The position numbers were made by a program, and so were the translations under genes. A DNA stretch of 56,924 bases from Thiomicrorhabdus heinhorstiae. Lineage in GTDB: Bacteria > Pseudomonadota > Gammaproteobacteria > Thiomicrospirales > Thiomicrospiraceae. Below are positions 32,770 to 42,113 of the stretch, piece by piece. The notes below the pieces were generated by a model. That model was not told where the DNA came from. It was given only the letters and a program-made list of their open reading frames with translations, and did no database searches. Location: assembly GCF_013391765.2 (NCBI RefSeq), contig NZ_JACBGI020000014.1:1-56924 (forward strand), given 5' to 3'. The stretch's first letter is position 1, and each line of letters starts with the position of its first letter.

Positions 32770-35274
32770 TTAGAACTTAAACAAATCTTTTAATTTGTCG
32801 GTTGCCTGTTTTTTCACGTCCTCAATCACTTCTTCTTTTTTCTCCTCGGCGGCCTTTTTAGCCTGATCTATGGCTTCTTGCTTTTTCTGCTCCAGTTCCA
32901 TTTTGGCCTTCTGTTCAAACAGTGAAGCCAGATCCAGAGAAACCGCTGGGGAGACCATCGCGCCTTTCAGACGTACCGGAATGGTCAGACCGCTCAGGTC
33001 TTGGAATTCCTTACCGCCTTGTCCTTTGTCGGATTCGACGATTTTGGCATTGACCAGCACGTTCATCTGCTCGGTAACAATGTTGGCTTTACCTTCTGCG
33101 GAAATGCGCATAAATGGTGCCAGGGCACTTAAGGATTCGATATTCGCAACACCGTTAGTGATTTTCAATTTAGCCAGTAATTCACTGAAATCGGTTTGTG
33201 GTACTTCATCGGTTGCCGGCAGGGTTTCGCCGCTTAGTTTCGCTTTGGCTTCACGGATCGATTGCGCGAGGTTGAATCCTTTGACTGCGCCATCAATCAG
33301 ATCACTCGATACATTACCGTTCAAGTTCTGTTTCAGCTCGGACAGCTTGCGGCCGGAAGTGGTCAAGTCGGTGTTCACGCTTCCCGTACCGCTCAACATG
33401 TCGTTGTCGGTAAACGCCAGCATAACATCGCCGACCGGAACTTTCGGAGCGGTGACTTTGGCACTGTATTGCGGCGTTTTACCGCTGACATCCAATCCGG
33501 CCTGCACCGATAGCTGGGTTCCGAATATATCGGCACGAGTCGGGCTCAGTTGCCATTTACCGTTCTTGGCTTTCAGAGTGACCAGAATGTTCTTAGGTTG
33601 CAGCTTCTGTACTTTCAAACTGCCTACTTTCACGGTTCCGTCCACCGTCATGGATTTCAACAGTTCTTCCGGTAACGGAATTTCAATATCTTCTTTGGAA
33701 GCAGGCTGCGTTGCTTCTTCCGTTTTAGTTTTTGGAAGATAGCGATTCAGATCGATCTGATCCAGAGTTAAATCATAGCGGATGTTCGGTTTGGCAAATT
33801 GGCTGACCTGAGCCGATCCCTGCAGTTTGCTCTGATCCAGATCAACCTGAAGGTTATTGACTTTAACCGCCTGTTTTCCTTGGTCGTATTCGACATTAAC
33901 CTTGGCCGCGACTTGATTCAGAGTGGCTGGGTCGCTCATTTCCGGTAAAGTGATTTTCAGAGCTTCCAGCCATTTACGCAGGTTCAATGGATTCAGATTT
34001 ACGCTGGCCTGTGCCTGCGGATTATCCATAATCTTCTGGGCTTTGACTTCGGCATTGATCTTCAGGTCGCCGGCTGTTAATTGTACCGCTGACAGCTCTG
34101 CGGTCTGCTTGCTTAGATTCAGGCTCGGCTTGGCAGTCAGGTCGGCTTGCAATGCACCGTTCGGTAAAACGTCGCCTTTAAGATCATAGTGCATTTTCAA
34201 ACTGTCCATACTGACGGCTTGCTGGTCGATCTGCGCTTGCAGGCCGTTGATTTCCAGTTTATTGTCGAAGTGCTTCAACGGAAAATCACCTTGACCGTCA
34301 CCCTTGGCATTCAACTCCATTTTAGGCAGAGTCGCTACCTGATTATTCAAGTCGACGGAGATATTTTGCAAGTTGCCCTGTACATCCAGCTGCTTAAGCG
34401 GGAAGTCGGATTTTCCTTGCGCTTGAACGCTGAGTTGTAGTTGCGGTAAATCGATCTGCTGTTTTTCCAATGCCAGATTCAGGGTCGGAATTTTCAGGGA
34501 AGCCAGTAAGCCGCTTACCGGCAGAGCCTGGCCGTCAGCTTGAGTTTCCAGCTGCAGATTACGCACAGAATATTGACCGTCACGTTCAAGTTTGGCTTCG
34601 ATATCCAATGCCAGCTGGTTGTTGATATCCGGGTTTTTCAATTGGGTCTTGGCACTGAAATGGATCGGGAAGAATTCGCCGAATTCGATGCTGCCGGTAC
34701 TGGCAGTCAAATCACTGATACGGACTTCCTGTTGCGCTTGAGCATCTTTCCAGACCAGTTCTCCGTCTTGAATATCCAGTCCGCCAAAGCTCAGAGCAGC
34801 CAGTTGATCAAGCGGGTTTTCTCCGCCGTCCGATTTTTCATCATGGCTCTCATCTTTATCTTCTTCACCCAGACCCTTTGCAACCAGATCATCCCAGTTG
34901 GTATGGCCTTCAGCATCTTTTTGCAGGTTTAGTTTTAGACCGTACAGGGCAAGTGCGTCGATTTGCAATTCTTTGCTAAGCAAGGGGAGAATGGCCGCGC
35001 CGACCTGTACTTTTTGTGCCTGCAGGAACGGAGTTTCGCCGAATCCTTTGGCATTGCTCAGCTGAACTTCATCCAGTTGAAGTCCAAGTTTTGGATAAAA
35101 GGAGAGGCTCATATTGCCGATCTGCAGATCACGACCGGTCTGTTTTTCGACCAGCTCGGTGATTTCTCCACGGTAATCGTTCGGATCAACCACAGCGATC
35201 AGGATGCCTATCGCAGCAATAAGCACAATAATTGTGGCGGCAAGGATTTTTAGAATCAGGGATACGGCTTTCAT
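32770..35274 (-). CDS. AsmA family protein
   Basis: This 834-residue protein is anchored by one N-terminal membrane helix (residues 7-28) followed by AVVDPNDYRGEITELVEKQTGRDLQIG, the AsmA opening. The body is a long beta-rich periplasmic domain of repeated strands, and the family C-terminal block (about 590-770, TKSGRKLSELKQNLNGNV-like, then FMRISAEGKANI) is present. The last 50 residues form a Lys/Glu coiled coil. It is longer than E. coli AsmA (about 617). AsmA-like proteins are thought to bridge the membranes in phospholipid transport; the specific role here is inference. It converges on the CHAD gene. Confidence 0.9.
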   Translation of the reverse strand: MKAVSLILKILAATIIVLIAAIGILIAVVDPNDYRGEITELVEKQTGRDLQIGNMSLSFYPKLGLQLDEVQLSNAKGFGETPFLQAQKVQVGAAILPLLSKELQIDALALYGLKLNLQKDAEGHTNWDDLVAKGLGEEDKDESHDEKSDGGENPLDQLAALSFGGLDIQDGELVWKDAQAQQEVRISDLTASTGSIEFGEFFPIHFSAKTQLKNPDINNQLALDIEAKLERDGQYSVRNLQLETQADGQALPVSGLLASLKIPTLNLALEKQQIDLPQLQLSVQAQGKSDFPLKQLDVQGNLQNISVDLNNQVATLPKMELNAKGDGQGDFPLKHFDNKLEINGLQAQIDQQAVSMDSLKMHYDLKGDVLPNGALQADLTAKPSLNLSKQTAELSAVQLTAGDLKINAEVKAQKIMDNPQAQASVNLNPLNLRKWLEALKITLPEMSDPATLNQVAAKVNVEYDQGKQAVKVNNLQVDLDQSKLQGSAQVSQFAKPNIRYDLTLDQIDLNRYLPKTKTEEATQPASKEDIEIPLPEELLKSMTVDGTVKVGSLKVQKLQPKNILVTLKAKNGKWQLSPTRADIFGTQLSVQAGLDVSGKTPQYSAKVTAPKVPVGDVMLAFTDNDMLSGTGSVNTDLTTSGRKLSELKQNLNGNVSSDLIDGAVKGFNLAQSIREAKAKLSGETLPATDEVPQTDFSELLAKLKITNGVANIESLSALAPFMRISAEGKANIVTEQMNVLVNAKIVESDKGQGGKEFQDLSGLTIPVRLKGAMVSPAVSLDLASLFEQKAKMELEQKKQEAIDQAKKAAEEKKEEVIEDVKKQATDKLKDLFKF

Positions 35275-35473
35275 ATGAGTCTCCGGAATCCAGTTTATTT
35301 AAGAGGTGAGAGCTAAAGCTAAATGGTAACAGATGCCTGCCGACTTGCCAGCCTCAGTTTGATGAATTTTTGTCTGAAAGCCACTTTTAAAGTGCTTAAA
35401 AGTTTGGAGATATGGGGTTTTTCAGTATTATGGTCAAATTGATATTTCAACTGGCGAACAAGAGTATTTCTGA

Positions 35474-36835
35474 ATGACTCCCGAGCAAGAACAAATTTGG
35501 ACGCAACGCTATACCGATTATCTGGCAAAACAGGATTCTCGTCCGGCACGTATCGTTTATCAAAGAGATCGGGCGCGGGTAATTCACTCGGCGTCTTTCC
35601 GTCGCCTGCAAGCTAAGACGCAGATTTTCGGTTTAAGCGAATCCGACTTCTATCGTACTCGCTTGACGCATTCGATGGAGGTGGCGCAAATCGGTTCCGG
35701 TTTGGTGGAACAGTTGATTACTGTGGCTTTGGATGGGAAAGCGGAATGCGATTATCTGGATTGGCTGCCGTCGTTTTATCTGATTGAAGCGATTTGTCTT
35801 GCGCACGATCTTGGGCATCCTCCGTTCGGACACGGCGGCGAAGTCGCTTTGAACTATATGATGCGTCATTACGGTGGTTTCGAGGGCAATGCTCAGACTT
35901 TGCGTATTTTGAGTAAGCTTGGCGAATATACGCCGGAAAACGGTTTGGATCTGTCGCGTCGTACCGCCCTGGGCGTAATGAAGTACCCGGCGATCTATAA
36001 TGACGTGATCGCTTCCAATCCGGATTATCTGGCACAGCTTCAAGAACGGCAGGTTGACGATTTCCGGACTTTGGCAATGCATCGCTGGCTGCCGCCGAAG
36101 AGTCTGTATCTGGAGGAGAAGGCGATTTTTAACTGGGTATTGGAACCGTTTTCGATACAGGACCGAATTCTGTTTACTCAGCTGAACGATTGCAGTGGTT
36201 GTCATCGCCGTACCGAGCACAAAGCGCTGGATACGACAATCATGGAATTGGCTGACGATATCGCCTACGGAATTCACGACCTCGAAGATGCGGTAGCGAT
36301 GAAAATGGTTGCCCGTGATCTATGGGAAGAAGAAGTGATGCGTAGTCCGGTGTTTGCCGAGCATGCGTTGTGGGGCGACGAAATGACGCAGCGTTTGTTC
36401 AGTAATTCTTCCAAAGGACGTAAGCATGCAGTCAGTAAAATGGTCGGTCTGATGGTTGAAGCGATCTATATTTACGAAGACGAGAAATTCGAACATCCTC
36501 TATTGCGATTTCAAGCACGCCTGCACCCGTCGGCAGAGGCTGTTCTGGAACTGCTGAAATCCTTCGTTTACAAAAATGTCATTACTATTCCCGAAGTCAA
36601 GCAGATGGAGTACAAGGGGCAGCTGGTGGTTTTGGAACTGTTCAAGTCGCTTAGAGCCAATCCGAGTGCATTATTACCGTCGAAAGCTTATAAGCGTTAC
36701 TTGCAGGCGGGCACGGATCAAGCCAAGCAGAGAGTGATTTCGGATTATATTGCCGGCATGACCAATACCTATGCTGCTAGATTGTATAGCAAGCTGTTTA
36801 CCCCATCGCAGGGGTCAATTTTCGATATGCTGTGA
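35474..36835 (+). CDS. dgt: Deoxyguanosinetriphosphate triphosphohydrolase (dGTPase)
   Basis: Dgt cleaves dGTP, or other dNTPs, to the nucleoside and triphosphate. This 453-residue HD-domain protein has His66 (RTRLTHSMEVAQ), His111-Asp112 (AHDLGHPPFGHGGE) and the later MELADDIAYGIHDLEDA helix with the last metal Asp. The N-terminal RVIHSASFRRLQAKTQIF is the family signature. It is shorter than E. coli Dgt (505), so substrate preference may be broader. It is divergent from the AsmA gene with 199 bp between and converges with queG. The ATG is preceded by a modest AAGAG. Confidence 0.93.
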   Translation: MTPEQEQIWTQRYTDYLAKQDSRPARIVYQRDRARVIHSASFRRLQAKTQIFGLSESDFYRTRLTHSMEVAQIGSGLVEQLITVALDGKAECDYLDWLPSFYLIEAICLAHDLGHPPFGHGGEVALNYMMRHYGGFEGNAQTLRILSKLGEYTPENGLDLSRRTALGVMKYPAIYNDVIASNPDYLAQLQERQVDDFRTLAMHRWLPPKSLYLEEKAIFNWVLEPFSIQDRILFTQLNDCSGCHRRTEHKALDTTIMELADDIAYGIHDLEDAVAMKMVARDLWEEEVMRSPVFAEHALWGDEMTQRLFSNSSKGRKHAVSKMVGLMVEAIYIYEDEKFEHPLLRFQARLHPSAEAVLELLKSFVYKNVITIPEVKQMEYKGQLVVLELFKSLRANPSALLPSKAYKRYLQAGTDQAKQRVISDYIAGMTNTYAARLYSKLFTPSQGSIFDML

Positions 36836-36868
36836 TTGATTACGACTGCTGAGGTTTTAGTAGCCCGA

Positions 36869-38041
36869 CTATTTAATGGATTTCGGCATATAGTATTTTG
36901 CCGCTGCAAAGGGTTTTAAGGGTGATGATTGGTTTTTTTCGCTTGAGGAAGAGAGGGTTAATTGATGTTTAAGCCGTTCAAGCGCCCAGTCTATATGTTC
37001 GTCGAGCAGTTCTCCGAACAGCCCTCGGCGTGTGGATAGTTGCTGTATTGCGTCACGAATTTGAGTGTGGCCGCCTTCCAGATTGCCCAAGGCGACCGCC
37101 AGATTTCTCAGCCATTGGGTGTAACCGATGCGACGGATCGGCGAACCTTCGAGAAAATGCAGAAAGTCCGCTTCACTCCATTGCCAGAGTTCCAATAAAG
37201 TCGAGCTATCCAAACGGTGTCGGTGCTGGAAGTCGCTTTCGGTCGTTGCCGAGCTATAGCGATTCCATGGGCACACCAGTTGGCAGTCGTCGCAGCCGTA
37301 GATACGATTTCCCATTAAAGAGCGTAATTCATCAGGAATGGAGCCGGGATATTCGATTGTCAGATAAGAGATACAGCGTCGGGCATCGATCAGGCCGTCT
37401 TCGATAATCGCATTTGTCGGGCATTCCTGAATGCATGCGGTGCAGGGACCGCATGCCTGCTTTTCGAAGGGTGGATCCGGCGGCAGTTGTAGATTGGTAT
37501 AGAGTTCACCGAGAAAAAACCATGAACCGGCGCGCGGGTGGATGATTAAACTGTTTTTTCCGATAAAACCGAGGCCGGCTTCTTTGGCAATCGGTCGTTC
37601 CAGAACCGGAGCGCTGTCGGTGAAGGCGCGGTATTGCAATTCCGGTACTTCAGAGGCAATTTTTTCCGCTAGTTTCTGTAGGCGCTTACGCAGTAATTTG
37701 TGGTAATCCTTGCCGAGGGCATAACGCGAAATATAGGCGTTTTCACTCTTATGCAGCTGTTGCAACGGATCGGATGCATTGCTGTCAAGATAGTTCATGC
37801 GCACCGAGATAATACTCAAAGTTCCCGGCACCAGCTCGTTCGGTCGTGTACGTTTGTGACCGTGATGGGTCATATAGTGCATCTCGCCGTGAAAATCCAG
37901 GCCCACCCAGTTAAAATAGTCCGCCTCGTAAGCGGAGAGGTCGGTATGGGTTATGCCGACATCGGCAAAGCCGAGAGATTTCCCCCAATCCTTTATGCGT
38001 TCGGCCAGCTGAGATGCTGTTGAAGAGTCTTGCGTCATCAT
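36869..38041 (-). CDS. queG: Epoxyqueuosine reductase
   Basis: QueG reduces epoxyqueuosine to queuosine in tRNA using cobalamin and two [4Fe-4S] clusters. The 390-residue protein has the catalytic Asp142 (TDSAPVLER), eight cluster cysteines in CGPCTACIQECP (197-207) and CISYL/CDDCQLVCPW (223-257), and the typical N-terminal cobalamin region (FADVGITHTDLSAYEADYFNWV). It converges with dgt across 33 bp without a clear terminator. No other queuosine gene is in the window. Two adjacent ATG codons open the frame; neither has a ribosome site. Confidence 0.95.
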   Translation of the reverse strand: MMTQDSSTASQLAERIKDWGKSLGFADVGITHTDLSAYEADYFNWVGLDFHGEMHYMTHHGHKRTRPNELVPGTLSIISVRMNYLDSNASDPLQQLHKSENAYISRYALGKDYHKLLRKRLQKLAEKIASEVPELQYRAFTDSAPVLERPIAKEAGLGFIGKNSLIIHPRAGSWFFLGELYTNLQLPPDPPFEKQACGPCTACIQECPTNAIIEDGLIDARRCISYLTIEYPGSIPDELRSLMGNRIYGCDDCQLVCPWNRYSSATTESDFQHRHRLDSSTLLELWQWSEADFLHFLEGSPIRRIGYTQWLRNLAVALGNLEGGHTQIRDAIQQLSTRRGLFGELLDEHIDWALERLKHQLTLSSSSEKNQSSPLKPFAAAKYYMPKSIK

Positions 38042-38180
38042 GCAAATATTGTACAGCTGAACGGTGGGTTGCTATCTGAAAATCTTCGGTTTCCCTCCGT
38101 CATGATGGTTGAAAAACTATTTAGGCTCTTGGAATTGAGTAAAAACGTAAAAAACAGATTATCGGTAAGGGAAGTGGAAT

Positions 38181-38663
38181 ATGGACAAGCAAAATAGAGA
38201 GTTTGTGCTTCGAACAAGTGAGGAAACCGAAGCGTTGGCGCAAGAATTTGCTCATCTTTGCGAGTCTCAAAGCCTGATAGAATCAGGCTTGGTGCTCTAT
38301 TTGCAAGGTGAGCTCGGTGCTGGAAAATCCTGCTTTTCCCGAGCATTTATTCAAACGTTTTTGCCGGGGCAAAAGGTCAAAAGTCCGACCTATACCCTGA
38401 TTGAGAGTTATAGTTACTTTAAATTTATGATACATCACCTTGATTTATATAGACTTTGTGATCCTGAAGAGTTAGAGTATTTAGCCATTAGAGAGCTTTT
38501 TAGCGGGAATTTCATCGCTTTGATCGAGTGGCCGTCCAAAGGTCAGCCGATTTTAGCGCCGGCAGATGTGGAAATTGAGCTGCAATATGACGGTGAAGGG
38601 CGGCGTATGCACATCCGTTCTTTGAGCCCGAAAGGAGAAGCTTTGTTAGCCGCCTGGCAGTGA
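38181..38663 (+). CDS. tsaE: tRNA threonylcarbamoyladenosine biosynthesis protein TsaE
   Basis: TsaE is the ATPase of the t6A complex with TsaB and TsaD, which modifies A37 of ANN-decoding tRNAs. The 160-residue protein has Walker A GELGAGKS (43-50), the conserved SPTYTLIESY (about 71-80) and IEWPSKG (about 112-118). It is a little longer at the N-terminus than E. coli TsaE (153). The amidase gene follows 207 bp later, as in the common tsaE-amiB-mutL order, but mutL is absent here. Confidence 0.93.
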   Translation: MDKQNREFVLRTSEETEALAQEFAHLCESQSLIESGLVLYLQGELGAGKSCFSRAFIQTFLPGQKVKSPTYTLIESYSYFKFMIHHLDLYRLCDPEELEYLAIRELFSGNFIALIEWPSKGQPILAPADVEIELQYDGEGRRMHIRSLSPKGEALLAAWQ

Positions 38664-38870
38664 ACTTATAAATCTCAAGGGCTTTAGATTCGCCGGTTTC
38701 ATTCCGCTCTGGACTAAATATAAATAAAAATGGCATGAAATCTGTTTTCAAATTTTTTAAAAGGCGCCTGCCAACGATGCGGATCGTTCGAGCGTCAATT
38801 TTCAGACAGGTAACAGGAAAGGGAACTCGGCAAAGCAGGGAATGTGTTTTTTGCCGGAAGAGAAACGGTT

Positions 38871-40682
38871 ATGAGATCTAAGCGTTATCTATTCAAAAAA
38901 TGTTCAATGACCGCTTTAGCGGCGACGCTGTCTTTCAGTGCGACATTGGATGCCTTGGCGAGCAGCAAGGTTGCTTCGATGCGAATCGGAGACAACGGCG
39001 AAAGGCTGCGTGTCGTATTTGATGTTGACGCGCCAGGGCGTTATCAGGTGAATCTGCTGGATGATTCACGTCTGGCCGTAAACTTCTATGATGCCGAAAA
39101 CGGTTTAAATTTCTCTAAAAAAATTCTCGGTGATTCACGCCTGAATGCCGTTCAGATTCAGCAGGAAAAAGATAATCTGCAGGTGATCTTGGAGCTTCAG
39201 GAAAACACGCGTTACAAAGCGTTTGTTTTACCTGGTAAACCAGGTCAACACGATCGTGTGGTTGTAGATATGAACAGAGTGTCCGAAGCGGAAAGCTCCG
39301 AGTCTGCGCCGGTCAAACTTGGCAAAGCTTCTGTTTCTACGACCGTTTCTATAGCGGAGAGCATGAAGCCGAGCCCATCGGTCAAAGAACTGAAGGTTGA
39401 TTCGGTTACCGCTCAAACTATTTCAAAACAACCATCTGAAAAAACGCTTCCGACCGAACCTTTACAAGAAATCGCATCTGCAAGCAATGCTCAACAACCG
39501 AATGGTGCTTTACTGGATCAGATGGCGCAAGAGCTTTGGACGGATTCCGCTTCGAAAGCAAAGGCGTCTGCTCCCATTGAGCAGGCAGTTGCACCTTCAA
39601 AGAAAGAGGCTCAGCAAGTAGCCGGCATCGATGATAAACAACAGGGTGTAAAACTTCCGGCTGAAGAAAACACTGCTTTAGTCGAGCAGGCTAAGGAAAG
39701 CGTAGCTCTGGTCGAAATGCCGAAAGAGTCCGAAAAAGTTGTTGAACCGGCGCAATACGATGAAGTTGAAGAGCAGGCTCTACGTGACGTTTTTGCTCAC
39801 TCGGCGGATAGCAGCGAATTTGTGGTGGCGATCGATGCCGGACACGGTGGTAAGGATTCCGGGGCAGTTGGCGCGAATGGCCTGTATGAAAAACAGGTTA
39901 CTTTGCAGATGGCGAAAGCTTTACAGAAGGAATTGAATCGCTATCCCGGTATTAAAGCGGTATTAACCCGTGATCGCGATGTCTTTATCCCTTTGCACGA
40001 AAGGGTCAAGATCGCCAAGCAGAACCATTCGGATATTTTTATTTCAATTCATGCCGACTCTTTCCATGACCGCAATGCACAAGGTGGATCGGTCTATATT
40101 CTGTCCCGCGGTGGAGCCAGCAGTGTGATGGCACGGGTACTGGCAAAAAGTGAAAATGCCTTTTTACAGGATTTAAGCTTAAAGGGACGTGATGACGATG
40201 TTGCTTATGCTTTAAGCGACCTTTCCCGCGAAGCGAATATCCGCGCCAGTCGAGCATTGGCCAATACGGTTCTGGAAGAGATGAGCAAACAGGTGTCGAT
40301 GCATAAGGCTTCGGTTCAATCTGCGAATTTTGCGGTCTTAAAGTCGATCGATATGCCATCGTTACTAATCGAAACTGCCTTTATTTCTAATCCTGAAGAG
40401 GCTCGAAAGCTCGCCAGTCAGCATTTTCAGGTCAAAATGGCATCGTCCATCGCCGGCGGTTTGAACCGTTTTGTACAAACTCGTGTTCGCAAACCTGCGT
40501 GGGGTGAGACTTTGTTTGTTCATTACCGTGTCAAGAAAGGTGATACTTTGAGCTCGATTGCCTCGGACTACAACCTATCCGTGCAAAGGTTGCTGGACGC
40601 TAATCGTAGCGTTGATCCAAGACGTTTGTATGTCGGCACCCGTATTCTGATTCCAGTCGAAGAGCAGTTGGCAAAGCTGTAA
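38871..40682 (+). CDS. N-acetylmuramoyl-L-alanine amidase (AmiB/AmiC type) with LysM
   Basis: This zinc amidase cleaves stem peptides from peptidoglycan during cell separation. The 603-residue protein has a long signal peptide (ending near DALA, residue 30), an AMIN domain (about 32-130), a 180-residue Glu/Ala/Gln-rich linker, the Amidase_3 domain (about 315-540) and one C-terminal LysM (about 551-597, YRVKKGDTLSSIASDYN). Zinc residues include His325 in DAGHGGKDSGAVG and a later His in SIHADSF; the catalytic Glu is in LLIETAFISN. ATG 38871 has GGAAGAG upstream; the nine-codon extension is unlikely. EnvC or NlpD would be the expected activator. Confidence 0.92.
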   Translation: MRSKRYLFKKCSMTALAATLSFSATLDALASSKVASMRIGDNGERLRVVFDVDAPGRYQVNLLDDSRLAVNFYDAENGLNFSKKILGDSRLNAVQIQQEKDNLQVILELQENTRYKAFVLPGKPGQHDRVVVDMNRVSEAESSESAPVKLGKASVSTTVSIAESMKPSPSVKELKVDSVTAQTISKQPSEKTLPTEPLQEIASASNAQQPNGALLDQMAQELWTDSASKAKASAPIEQAVAPSKKEAQQVAGIDDKQQGVKLPAEENTALVEQAKESVALVEMPKESEKVVEPAQYDEVEEQALRDVFAHSADSSEFVVAIDAGHGGKDSGAVGANGLYEKQVTLQMAKALQKELNRYPGIKAVLTRDRDVFIPLHERVKIAKQNHSDIFISIHADSFHDRNAQGGSVYILSRGGASSVMARVLAKSENAFLQDLSLKGRDDDVAYALSDLSREANIRASRALANTVLEEMSKQVSMHKASVQSANFAVLKSIDMPSLLIETAFISNPEEARKLASQHFQVKMASSIAGGLNRFVQTRVRKPAWGETLFVHYRVKKGDTLSSIASDYNLSVQRLLDANRSVDPRRLYVGTRILIPVEEQLAKL

Positions 40683-40710
40683 TCCAAGAGAAAATATAAA
40701 ATTCGCTGGA

Positions 40711-41307
40711 TTAAAAGTAGCGAAAACCGTTTTCTGTAACAATTCCGTCGAGGGGCACATCCCAAGGCTCATTCGGTAGTTTTGCGACTGATTGACAGCT
40801 GTGTGCCCAGCCGATCAATTTGGGTTTTGCCGTCGGCCTTTTAAGTTTGAAGGCGAAACTTCTATCATAAAATCCCCCTCCCATGCCGAGACGGTGACCG
40901 TTACCGTCGAATGCCACCAATGGCATAAAGACTATATTCAATTCTTCGCCGGCAATATGTTGCTCCGGCAGTAAATCAGGTTCGTTGATGCCGAATCGGT
41001 TCGCTTTCATTTGACTCTGTGGCGTGTAGGTCGCAAAGCCCATGTGCCAGTCGGGCAGTGTTTCCAATACAGGTAGATAGAGTTGGTGCCGGCTTTGTTG
41101 CCAAAGATAATCGATGGTCGGGTGGGTTCCGAGTTCGCCGTCCTGAGATAGAAAAAGCGCTATTTTGAGAGGAGTTTGAAATTCGTCTTCCTGAAAGAGG
41201 GTTTCGATTAGAACATCAAGTACCTGTTGCGAGTGCAGGTTTTGTTTCTGGTGGCTTAAGGCTTGGCGCCTGTTGCGAATTTGACGTCGAATTTCTGAAG
41301 GCGTCAT
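40711..41307 (-). CDS. fau: 5-formyltetrahydrofolate cyclo-ligase family protein
   Basis: This enzyme converts 5-formyl-THF to 5,10-methenyl-THF with ATP, salvaging folate. From ATG 41307 the protein has 198 residues. RRQIRNRRQAL at the N-terminus, FLSQDGELGTHPTI and the signature PLVAFDGNGHRLGMGGGFYDR (ATP/Mg loop) fit the MTHFS family. A TTG five codons earlier is also open. It lies directly downstream of the 6S RNA gene on the same strand, exactly as ygfA/fau in E. coli, and is probably expressed in part from the 6S promoter. Confidence 0.9.
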   Translation of the reverse strand: MTPSEIRRQIRNRRQALSHQKQNLHSQQVLDVLIETLFQEDEFQTPLKIALFLSQDGELGTHPTIDYLWQQSRHQLYLPVLETLPDWHMGFATYTPQSQMKANRFGINEPDLLPEQHIAGEELNIVFMPLVAFDGNGHRLGMGGGFYDRSFAFKLKRPTAKPKLIGWAHSCQSVAKLPNEPWDVPLDGIVTENGFRYF

Positions 41308-41340
41308 AAAAAGGTTCCGCAAGTCTTAAGTAAAGGGAGG

Positions 41341-41513
41341 GACATGCAACCGCTAAGCTAAAATCCCTGAACCGGAGAAGTTCAGGTGGCAGTCTAGGCA
41401 GAAAGTTTAGGCTTCTCGGGTTAGCTAGCTAACGAGATGCTCACCACTTTAAGCTTCTGACCCCAATATTGGAATTATCGGAACGGGGTTTATGCTCAGC
41501 AACTGCATGCCTT
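41341..41513 (-). ncRNA. ssrS: 6S RNA
   Basis: About 173 nt on the minus strand between zapA and fau, the classic 6S location. The RNA opens AAGGCATGCAGTTGCTGAGC, and its last 18 nt (GCTTAGCGGTTGCATGTC) pair with the first 18 after AA, counting G-U pairs, forming the closing stem. Internal blocks match E. coli 6S: GGTGAGCATCTCG followed by CCGAGAAGCCT, then CACCTGAAC...GGTTCAGGG, with the open central bubble between. 6S mimics an open promoter and sequesters sigma-70 RNA polymerase in stationary phase. The 5' end is set from the -10 at 41521-41526; the 3' end is set from the closing stem. Confidence 0.93.
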
Positions 41514-41520
41514 AATTCGA

Positions 41521-41529
41521 ATTATACCA
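41521..41529 (-). promoter_or_regulatory. Extended -10 promoter of 6S RNA
   Basis: On the minus strand TGG precedes a perfect TATAAT (41521-41526), with the 6S 5' end 8 nt downstream. No good -35 is present, so the extended -10 probably carries recognition. Confidence 0.75.
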
Positions 41530-41652
41530 AAACTATTTTCAAAGTTGTGTACAGAAATTGAGAAGAGTTGATTCGAAATAATTCTTGGTTCAGGGGGGCG
41601 ATTTAAGTGCTGAAATAGTGGGTAATTCTGTGTTGAAATGAAAGAAGCGGTT

Positions 41653-41910
41653 TTATTCGTTATCGCTGGCTTGCATTAGTTCGTCCATGCGCGCTTGCAA
41701 GGTTTCGGTGTAATCAAGGGTTTCCTGTTTGAGTTGCAGGTAGTCGTAACACAGGTTGAGCGCCGTCATCAAAACTTTGCTTTCGCCACGAAGATTTGGA
41801 ATCTGGTCCAGTTTGTCTTCAAGAAGTGTAGCGGCTTCCATTAAACGTTCGCGCTCTTCCGGTTCGCAGGGAATTTCGAAGGTGTGGTTCATCAGCGTTA
41901 AAGATAGCAA
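41653..41910 (-). CDS. zapA: Cell division protein ZapA
   Basis: ZapA crosslinks FtsZ filaments at the division ring. The 85-residue protein is shorter than E. coli ZapA (109) but has the family layout: an N-terminal strand (LSLTLMNHTFEIPC), the EERERLMEAATLLEDKLDQI helix, SKVLMTALNLCYDYLQL and a C-terminal coiled coil. The start is TTG 41910, which has a perfect AAGGAG 6 nt upstream; the first ATG, six codons in, has none. It is divergent from ygfB and upstream of 6S RNA, as in E. coli. Confidence 0.88.
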   Translation of the reverse strand: MLSLTLMNHTFEIPCEPEERERLMEAATLLEDKLDQIPNLRGESKVLMTALNLCYDYLQLKQETLDYTETLQARMDELMQASDNE

Positions 41911-42113
41911 TGTTGACTCCTTAAAAGGCGAAGTTTGAATGATAAGCGGATGGAATAAAAAGATTTTTACACTATTCGCCCATCGGGGAACCTTGTATAA
42001 AGCCGTTTCAGTCCGACACCAGGCGGTAAATTATGCTCTCTTTCCAGGAAAGCCCGCCGCTTTGATTGTGTTATTATTCATCAATTGACAGGCTTAAACA
42101 AGAGAGAACGGTT

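Noticed and set aside
32870-33742. 290-codon frame opposite the AsmA gene
   Set aside because: A shadow of the AsmA coding strand; no ribosome site and Ser/Cys-rich translation.
35633-36277. 214-codon frame opposite dgt
   Set aside because: Overlaps the HD motifs of dgt; translation resembles no protein.
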